From: Chloroflexota bacterium
GTDB lineage: Bacteria > Chloroflexota > Anaerolineae > Anaerolineales > Villigracilaceae
DNA length: 21,468 nucleotides
Direction: 5' to 3'
Assembly (NCBI GenBank): GCA_021796315.1
Contig: JAJYOH010000031.1
Span: 1-21,468, forward strand
Part shown: piece after piece, positions 16,600 through 21,468 of the stretch
Layout of the letters: each line of letters begins with the position of its first letter
Numbering within the stretch: position 1 is the stretch's first letter
Position numbers and translations under genes: made by a program
The notes under the pieces: model-generated
The model's input: the letters and a program-made list of their open reading frames with translations, nothing else
What the model was told of the DNA's origin: nothing
The model's database searches: none

Positions 16600-16636
16600 A
16601 CAGAAAAAGATAGGGGCGGCATTTTTTGCCGCCCCT
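16600..16636 (-). terminator. Intrinsic terminator/attenuator after the first substrate-binding protein
   Basis: Reading on the minus strand, AGGGGCGGCA (16636-16627) pairs with TGCCGCCCCT (16621-16612) around a 5-nt loop, then CTTTTTCTGT follows (16608-16599). A 10-bp G+C-rich stem plus T tract, placed between the binding protein stop (16651) and livH, fits partial termination that gives more binding protein than permease. Confidence 0.8.
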
Positions 16637-16650
16637 GACGTACTAAGAAG

Positions 16651-17901
16651 CTATTTGAAAGTGCCTACAGCGACGTAAGCGCCGCTCTTGGCCTGATAGA
16701 TGGTCATATCGGTCAATGTGGTATCGCCGTTCTCATCAAAGGACCAGGTGCCTAACACGCCATTGAAGTCCTTGATGGCGAACACCGCGTCGCGGACAGC
16801 CTTGCGATTGCTGGGATCGCCGCCTGAGGCGCATACATCTTCGATTGCCTTTAGGAGAACGTTCATGGTCTCGTAGCCATAGACAGCATAAGGTTCGGTC
16901 AGCTTGCCGTATTTCGCTTCATAATCCTTGACGAACTGTTGGCCGGAAGGTCCAAGCTTGTCAAGCGGAACACCTGCGACTGAAGCATAAATGCCTTCGG
17001 CAATATCCTTGCCAGCGCCGTCGATCATAGCCTGGGTCTGAATACCATCCGGGCCCATGAACTTGACCTTGGTGTTATCGCCCATGATAGCGACCTTGTC
17101 CTTCAACAATTGGGTGGCGTTGCTATCGATAACCATACCAACGAAGATGGCATCGGGTGGGTTGCCGTTGTTGCTGGTGGAGATCTTGGTCATCAGAGCT
17201 TTGTAGTCGGCGGCCTTGGTATCGATACCTTCGTGGCCGAGGACAGTCATGCCTAATGACTTGGCAGTCGTCTCGAACACATCGGCAACACCCTTGCCGT
17301 ACAACTGCTGATCGTCGAGAATGTAGACGCTCTTGACACCGAGTTGCGAGGACATGAAGTTGGCATCAACCTTGCCCTGAACGTCATCAGCGGTTACCAC
17401 ACGAGTGTAGTTGCGGATACCAGCTGGGTAGAACTTATCAGGCTCGCCTGGGGCGCCCTTACCGGGTTTGGTCAAGCCTGCATAGGTGTTAGCTGGGGAA
17501 ATCATAACCAATGGGCCGGCCTGATCCAGAATCGGAATGGAAAGGGCAGCAGCGCCGGAGTTGAATGTACCGAGATAAGCGATAATGGAAGGATCGGCCG
17601 CAGCTTTGTTCGCATTGGAAGTCTCGACAGCGGGATCCCACTGGCCCTGAGCTGCAGAAGCATCATCCCAAGCTTCATAGGCCAACGTATATTTGCCACC
17701 GCAAGCGCTGTTATTAGCCTGGGCGAGGCGCAGTTGTTCAGCATTAACGATGGTCTGTGTCTGGGTAAGCGATGAGCCGGTCATCGGCAGGCTGGAGACG
17801 ATTTTCAACGTCTTCGCAGAGCTGCCACCGCCACCGCAGGCAGCGAGTACCATGCTGGCAACAATCAGCACGGAAAATAAAACAAACAAGCGTTTAGACA
17901 T
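16651..17901 (-). CDS. Branched-chain amino acid-type ABC transporter substrate-binding lipoprotein (first copy)
   Basis: A 416-residue Peripla_BP_6 binding protein. Its lipoprotein signal peptide ends in SMVLAAC (Cys22) followed by GGGGSS. Typical blocks are LKIVSSLPMTGSS, AYLGTFNSGAAALSIPILDQ, LVMISPANTYAGLT and a C-terminal YAVYGYETMNVLLKAIE. It captures a small amino acid or amide outside the membrane for LivHMGF. The strong GGAGGAG site before ATG 17901 and the terminator after the stop suggest the highest expression in the operon. It is unlike the second binding protein of the locus in length and cysteine content, so the two may bind different ligands. Confidence 0.92.
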   Translation of the reverse strand: MSKRLFVLFSVLIVASMVLAACGGGGSSAKTLKIVSSLPMTGSSLTQTQTIVNAEQLRLAQANNSACGGKYTLAYEAWDDASAAQGQWDPAVETSNANKAAADPSIIAYLGTFNSGAAALSIPILDQAGPLVMISPANTYAGLTKPGKGAPGEPDKFYPAGIRNYTRVVTADDVQGKVDANFMSSQLGVKSVYILDDQQLYGKGVADVFETTAKSLGMTVLGHEGIDTKAADYKALMTKISTSNNGNPPDAIFVGMVIDSNATQLLKDKVAIMGDNTKVKFMGPDGIQTQAMIDGAGKDIAEGIYASVAGVPLDKLGPSGQQFVKDYEAKYGKLTEPYAVYGYETMNVLLKAIEDVCASGGDPSNRKAVRDAVFAIKDFNGVLGTWSFDENGDTTLTDMTIYQAKSGAYVAVGTFK

Positions 17902-18002
17902 TTCTTACTCCTCCGAATATGTTTGGTGTGTCTGATTTCCGCTTTAGGAAGCCCTAATCGCGGTATGACAATCCGGCAGACAATGCTCTTCAATGTCCGC
18001 AC

Positions 18003-18012
18003 CACCTCCTTT
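18003..18012 (-). promoter_or_regulatory. Strong Shine-Dalgarno-like sequence in the leader of the transporter operon
   Basis: On the minus strand the bases read AAAGGAGGTG, a near-perfect anti-16S match, about 100 bp before the binding protein start. The nearest start is a TTG at 17993 (11 nt downstream), opening a 42-codon frame that ends at 17865 and overlaps the binding protein by 37 bp in another frame. A leader peptide is possible but weakly supported. Confidence 0.35.
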
Positions 18013-18121
18013 GGGTTAAATTCTAAACATTCTCGCCTATAGCACAAAGCCGCAGAAACTTCCCATTGGCTGGACCAATTTCTGGCGGCTCTAAACACTA
18101 AGACTTTTTTCCTATGGCTAA

Positions 18122-18136
18122 TATTAAGGGTTAATA
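18122..18136. promoter_or_regulatory. Small dyad overlapping the transporter promoter start region
   Basis: TATTAA (18122-18127) and TTAATA (18131-18136) are complementary around GGG. The dyad lies just downstream of and overlapping the -10 box, where a repressor could act. It is short and A+T-rich, so chance is possible. Confidence 0.3.
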
Positions 18137-18162
18137 GTAAGGGCAATTTAAGCACTGGTCAA
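18134..18162 (-). promoter_or_regulatory. Sigma70-type promoter for the liv transporter operon
   Basis: Minus strand: TTGACC (18162-18157), exactly 17 bp spacer, TACTAT (18139-18134); each hexamer matches five of six consensus positions. Transcription would start near 18127, giving a leader of about 225 nt to the first binding protein. The 290-bp gap 17902-18191 holds this promoter, the small dyad and the Shine-Dalgarno-like site; I see no gene with good support in it. Confidence 0.6.
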
Positions 18163-18191
18163 GTGATTCTGTCTAGTGTTTCCTTAAAATT

Positions 18192-18677
18192 TTAGCTTTT
18201 GTATAAAAGTTGCTCGCGGATGCGCAGGTCCGTGTTGCGGATCTTCATTGCCAGGTCCGCGGCCAGGTTGTGCATCAAGCGGTAGCCGAGTTGAGGGTAG
18301 GTCTCGCACAACATGATGAGCTTATCGCGCGGTATGATGAGCAGACGTGTATCTTTCTGTGACGCTCGTGCAGATGCAGAACGAAGTCCTTCATCCACAA
18401 GTGCGACCTCGCCGAACGACTGGCCTCGACGTAATTTTGCAATCATCGTCTCATTTTCGGACCCCGCTCCGGACTCTGCTGCACCGGGTGTGATCGTGAT
18501 TTCGATCTCTCCCTGCGCAATGATATACAACTCCTTGCTGCTGCTATTTTCCCTAAAAATAATTTCCCCGGTTTGGAACATAACTTCCTGGCACAGATTG
18601 GCAACCAACTCCAACTGGGTCGGCGTTAGTTGATAGAAAATGTCACTTTGCTTCAGGAAATTGACCAAAGAATTCAT
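18192..18677 (-). CDS. Cyclic-nucleotide-binding-domain protein
   Basis: The protein has 161 residues and is made almost entirely of one cNMP-binding (CAP-ED) domain. QTGEIIFRENSSSKELYIIAQGEIEI (shown in part) gives the beta-roll, and SFGEVALVDEGLRSASARAS carries the phosphate-binding cassette with Glu90 and Arg99. No helix-turn-helix or catalytic domain follows; the C-terminus is only a helical tail. It may be a stand-alone sensor acting on a partner protein. ATG 18677 is preferred because the domain begins at once; the frame is open to 18728. It follows the LysM peptidase by 56 bp and could be in its operon. Confidence 0.82.
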   Translation of the reverse strand: MNSLVNFLKQSDIFYQLTPTQLELVANLCQEVMFQTGEIIFRENSSSKELYIIAQGEIEITITPGAAESGAGSENETMIAKLRRGQSFGEVALVDEGLRSASARASQKDTRLLIIPRDKLIMLCETYPQLGYRLMHNLAADLAMKIRNTDLRIREQLLYKS

Positions 18678-18733
18678 TGTTTGCGAAAAGAGTGTAGCAC
18701 AAAGATTTGCAAAGCGCAACGTAAACACGACAA

Positions 18734-20140
18734 TTAAGGATAAATTCTATTCAGCCAGTCTAATGGATTAACCTGAATCCCATTAACCCACATCTCGAAG
18801 TGAAGATGCGGTCCTGTAACGTGCCCAGTCGCGCCAATATGGCCGATCAATTGCCCGGCTTGAACTTGCTGACCAACCGTCACATAAATCCCATCATCAA
18901 GTTGATGGGCATAAAGCGTATAGACCCCCCAGCCGACATCAATGATCGTAACATTTCCGCGCGCATTGAGCTTGCCTGTGAAGACCACTTTGCCGGGCGC
19001 TGCCGCATAGATATCAAAAGGATGATCCGTGGAACAAACCCCGTAATCTACGCCGCCATGAAAGTAATGGTACATATTCCCATTATAGGGAAGGTTGCGT
19101 GGGGAACCAAACCAATCCATGATACAAAAAGGCAATCCGACTGGTAAAGTGAATTTATCCTGCCAGTATTTGGTCGGAGTGGCTGGTGAGACAATTGAGG
19201 CGACTTGTTTATCCTCTGTCTCCATCACCGTAGGGTCTTCAGGAGGCACTGGGATCGGTATTTTAAGTTGATCACCTACGCCGACTAATACCATTTGCTC
19301 GAAGGATTGTTTTGTGCCGTCTGGCAATACGGCATTCAATTCCAGTGGATAGACTCCAGGATCGAGCATAACATATATGCCTTGTAAAGCCACCATGCGT
19401 CCATCGCCCATCGGGAAGAAATGCAAAGGTTGATCCACAAGTGTGCCGCTGACGGTTGCGCCGTTTACAGGTTGAACAATAAGCTCAGCTGTGCCTCCTT
19501 GTTTGAGGGGAAGAGTGGTGATCTGGGCGCTGACGAAAGCGGAGGGCAATCCGCTGGCGGTCTGGTTCGATGCCTGGCCTTGATCGTACAACACATCGCC
19601 GGGCAAAGCATCCCATGTACCATTTAAGTTGTTGAGGTCGGTGATGGTCCATGGATCGGTATTTTGCTTCACTGCCAGTTCCAGCAGGGATTCGCCCGCT
19701 GTGGGTGTGAAGCGATTACTCAAATCTTTCGCGTTATCTTGTTTTGGGACGATCATGCTTGCGCCCACATAAAACTCGGTTGGGCTGACAAGCCGATTAA
19801 GTTTGCGAAGCATTGGAATGCCAACTTGTGTCCTGCGAACGAGGCTATGAAAAGAATCGCCAAAGTTCACGACCTCGGTATCTAGGGTGCCGGTTACGCC
19901 TTCCAGACCAGGGATGACAAGTTGTTGTCCCACGTCCAAAAGGTTGGCATTGGTCATGTTATTGGCGTTCATCAGATCAGCCACCGTGACGTTAAAACGC
20001 TCTGCAATGGATGATAGAGTATCTCCCGACTGGACAATATAAATTGGGCCGGTCGTTGGGGTTGGTGTTTGCGCGGCAACAGGATTGGCAAAAAGCATCA
20101 TGCTGGCTATTGCCAGGAAAACAAAAAATCGTTTAAGCAT
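18734..20140 (-). CDS. Exported LysM/M23 peptidase (cell-wall endopeptidase-like)
   Basis: The protein has 468 residues. A signal peptide (1-~23, ending PVAAQ) precedes a short TPTPT linker and a clear LysM domain (~33-77, YIVQSGDTLSSIAERFNVTV). One or two degenerate LysM-like repeats follow (~88-132 and ~145-186), then a middle domain, then an M23 metallopeptidase domain (~330-465). Zinc and catalytic residues are present: HGGVDYG (His361, Asp365), YAH (His412) and HLHFE (His445, His447). It should cleave or bind peptidoglycan or related envelope polymers; activity looks intact. ATG 20140 overlaps the end of the DUF192 gene by 8 bp, so the two are co-translated. Confidence 0.9.
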   Translation of the reverse strand: MLKRFFVFLAIASMMLFANPVAAQTPTPTTGPIYIVQSGDTLSSIAERFNVTVADLMNANNMTNANLLDVGQQLVIPGLEGVTGTLDTEVVNFGDSFHSLVRRTQVGIPMLRKLNRLVSPTEFYVGASMIVPKQDNAKDLSNRFTPTAGESLLELAVKQNTDPWTITDLNNLNGTWDALPGDVLYDQGQASNQTASGLPSAFVSAQITTLPLKQGGTAELIVQPVNGATVSGTLVDQPLHFFPMGDGRMVALQGIYVMLDPGVYPLELNAVLPDGTKQSFEQMVLVGVGDQLKIPIPVPPEDPTVMETEDKQVASIVSPATPTKYWQDKFTLPVGLPFCIMDWFGSPRNLPYNGNMYHYFHGGVDYGVCSTDHPFDIYAAAPGKVVFTGKLNARGNVTIIDVGWGVYTLYAHQLDDGIYVTVGQQVQAGQLIGHIGATGHVTGPHLHFEMWVNGIQVNPLDWLNRIYP

Positions 20141-20504
20141 TTTTAAATTCTACTTTATCGCCGATCTGGTAATCATTAAATCGATTGGGGTGGATTTCAA
20201 GTGTATAACGTGCTGCCCTGGCAGGGAAGTAGGCCGGGCGCCATGATTTGGCAATGACTTTGTCCACCACTTCGTTTTCATTGTTAATCCAAAACACAGC
20301 CAGGTCGAATGGAACAAAAAACATATGAATGGAAGAATCTGCGCGTGAGTCGCGATTGACGACCAGCACGATACCTTCATCAACATCAAGCCGCGCGCGG
20401 AACATCAAGCCGCGCAGGCGGCACATGAACGAATCACAAAACTTGATGCGGGACGGATTCTGGATCGCCCGGTTTTGATTTTGTATAAAAATAAATGGGG
20501 GCAT
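20133..20504 (-). CDS. DUF192 family protein
   Basis: This 123-residue protein of unknown biochemical function matches DUF192. It has CRLRGLMFRARLDVDEGIV (the GLM-R-L block), HMFFVPFDLAVFWINNENEVV (shown in part), a YFPARAARYTLEIHPN region and a final GDKVEF. The usual WMKNT before PLD is IHMFFVPFD here. No export signal is seen at the chosen ATG 20504, although DUF192 proteins are often exported. It overlaps the LysM peptidase start by 8 bp, and such pairing recurs in envelope loci. Confidence 0.82.
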   Translation of the reverse strand: MPPFIFIQNQNRAIQNPSRIKFCDSFMCRLRGLMFRARLDVDEGIVLVVNRDSRADSSIHMFFVPFDLAVFWINNENEVVDKVIAKSWRPAYFPARAARYTLEIHPNRFNDYQIGDKVEFKNA

Positions 20505-20545
20505 TTTCTAAATGCAGGAATGCTTGGCGCCAGTGTGCAGCGTTA

Positions 20546-20926
20546 TTATGTGGCGGCTTTTTTGCCCAAGACTTTTTCAACGCTGTTGAGCAAATCCTGC
20601 GGGCTGAACGGCTTCGCAATGTAATCGTCGACTTTTGCGATGTGCAAGCCGAGAACTTTATCGATGCTCTGCGCTTTGGCGGTAACGACAATTACGGGGA
20701 TGCTGCGTGTGGAATCTTCAGCCTTCATTTGCTGGTATACTTCCCAGCCGTCCATGTCCGGCATCATCAAGTCAAGCAGAACGAGATCGGGCAATTGCTC
20801 GCGCACTTCTTTTAGACCCGCTGTTCCGCCAGCTGCGCCCAGAACTTCAAAGCCGCGGCGTCCAAGGATGAGACGAATGAGATCGATCATCTCAGGCTCA
20901 TCTTCGATACATAGAATTCGTTTCAT
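20546..20926 (-). CDS. Single-domain response regulator
   Basis: A 126-residue receiver domain with no output domain. The acidic pocket is Glu8-Asp9 (CIEDEP), the phospho-acceptor is Asp52 in LVLLDLMMPDMDGW, the switch residue is Thr82 (VVTAK) and Lys105 is in KPFSP. ATG 20926 starts the domain exactly; the longer frame to 21100 crosses the divergent xthA gene and is not real. It would relay phosphate or act by protein binding; no histidine kinase is nearby. It lies 41 bp before the DUF192 gene on the same strand. Confidence 0.92.
   Translation of the reverse strand: MKRILCIEDEPEMIDLIRLILGRRGFEVLGAAGGTAGLKEVREQLPDLVLLDLMMPDMDGWEVYQQMKAEDSTRSIPVIVVTAKAQSIDKVLGLHIAKVDDYIAKPFSPQDLLNSVEKVLGKKAAT
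20669..20695 (+). repeat. 27-bp direct repeat, copy 1 (inside the response regulator gene)
   Basis: Bases 20669-20695 are identical to 21442-21468, the last 27 bases of the window. The preceding bases differ (T versus A). In this copy the sequence is natural coding DNA for the receiver domain around residues 78-86. Confidence 0.95.
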
Positions 20927-20990
20927 CGTTTTATCGTCCACAACATTGCCTACTATTGTTAGTTTACCATATTGCAGAGCGCAGGAATAG

Positions 20991-21458
20991 ATGAAGATTA
21001 TTTCGTGGAATGTGAACGGCATCCGGGCCGCTTTGGGGAAAGGCGCGCTGGGTTGGGCATGGGCGCAATCGCCGGATGTTCTTTGTTTGCAGGAAGTCAA
21101 AGCCCGGCCTGAACAATTGACGGAGGAACAGCATCAGGCGTTGAGTCTGCCTTTTGCGTGGAACCCGGCTCAACGTCCCGGATATAGCGGCGTGGCAACT
21201 TTTTTTCGCGAGCAGCCCAATGAAGTCCAGATGGGATTCGGCGATCCGAAATTTGATATCGAAGGCCGCCTCATCCGGACCCGTCACCGTGACCTCGTTT
21301 TATATAACATTTACTTTCCGAACGGCCAGCGCGGCCACGATCGCGTGGAATATAAATTGGAGTTCTACGCCCGCCTGCTCGATATTTGCGACGCGGCCCA
21401 TAAAAATGGCGAGCAGATCATCATCACTGGCGATTTCAATACTGCGCTTTGGCGGTAA
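20991..21458 (+). CDS. xthA: Exodeoxyribonuclease III, truncated at an apparent assembly end
   Basis: This is the N-terminal ~150 residues of an ExoIII/AP endonuclease, a DNA-repair nuclease of the cytoplasm (about 250-260 aa when complete). MKIISWNVNGIRAAL, LQEVK (Glu35), YSGVATFF, NIYFPNG (Tyr108) and GDFN (Asp148, Asn150) are the expected active-site blocks. After GDFNTA the protein ends as LWR and a stop, where the family continues with a conserved region and the catalytic Asp-His near the C-terminus. Everything from base 21442 is a copy of the response-regulator sequence, so the stop is not genuine. ATG 20991 is preceded by AGGAA and diverges from the response regulator gene. Confidence 0.9.
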   Translation: MKIISWNVNGIRAALGKGALGWAWAQSPDVLCLQEVKARPEQLTEEQHQALSLPFAWNPAQRPGYSGVATFFREQPNEVQMGFGDPKFDIEGRLIRTRHRDLVLYNIYFPNGQRGHDRVEYKLEFYARLLDICDAAHKNGEQIIITGDFNTALWR

Positions 21459-21468
21459 CGACAATTAC
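21442..21468 (+). repeat. 27-bp direct repeat, copy 2 (window end, likely assembly artefact)
   Basis: This copy is exactly identical to 20669-20695, on the same strand, and ends at the last base. It cuts the xthA frame within the GDFNTA motif. Confidence 0.9.

Noticed and set aside
17865..18155. 96-codon minus-strand frame before the first binding protein
   Set aside because: It crosses the predicted promoter region and overlaps the binding protein signal peptide out of frame; only its last 42 codons follow a ribosome-binding site, reported as a weak possibility.
20927..21100. N-terminal extension of the response regulator
   Set aside because: It would run through the start of the divergent xthA gene; the receiver domain begins exactly at ATG 20926.
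1..21468. tRNA/rRNA genes, transposases, integrases or prophage genes
   Set aside because: None was recognised on either strand by reading the sequence and translations; a covariance-model scan was not possible.

Overview
The window looks like a piece of a chromosome (probably a metagenomic contig) from a Chloroflexota bacterium, most likely Anaerolineae. I base this on the overall gene style: exported proteins with Thr/Pro-rich linkers after the signal or anchor, lipoproteins whose cysteine is followed by a glycine run, a branched-chain amino acid transporter locus, and a LysM/M23 peptidase next to a DUF192 gene. There is no rRNA or marker gene, so the taxonomic call is an inference. Apart from the two left-most genes and the right-most one, everything is on the minus strand.

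Left part (1-5700): the C-terminal end of a uridine-kinase-type nucleoside kinase and an mntP manganese exporter (plus strand) end against a perfect 36-bp palindrome. They converge there on a compact, A+T-richer type II restriction-modification operon (putative endonuclease followed by a gamma-class DNA methyltransferase with an ATGA overlap). Directly upstream of that operon is an array of five short dyad-containing repeats at a regular 21-22 bp spacing. Next come a DUF92/VTE6-like membrane protein and a membrane protein of unknown function.

Middle (5700-18190): an unusual fusion of an amidohydrolase (MtaD/SAH-deaminase-like) with a CYTH triphosphate-tunnel domain; a membrane-anchored M14 carboxypeptidase; a CinA-like protein with a degenerate C-terminal domain and an in-frame dispersed-repeat insertion; and a branched-chain (or related) amino acid ABC transporter locus. 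In transcription order the locus is substrate-binding protein, terminator hairpin, livH, livM, livG, livF, hairpin, FAD-dependent amino acid oxidase, second substrate-binding protein. It has a good sigma70-type promoter about 230 bp before the first gene. The order suggests that uptake of an amino acid or N-methyl amino acid is linked to its oxidation.

Right part (18190-21468): a cyclic-nucleotide-binding-domain protein, an exported LysM-M23 peptidase, a DUF192 protein and a single-domain response regulator form a probable minus-strand operon. Divergent from it is xthA (exodeoxyribonuclease III), which stops early. The last 27 bases of the window exactly repeat bases inside the response regulator gene, so this truncation is very probably an assembly artefact at a contig end.

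Several intergenic stretches hold degenerate dispersed repeats (cacaaagg-type, acagatt-type, and a ccctcacccc-type element inside cinA). No tRNA, rRNA, CRISPR array, transposase or integrase was seen.
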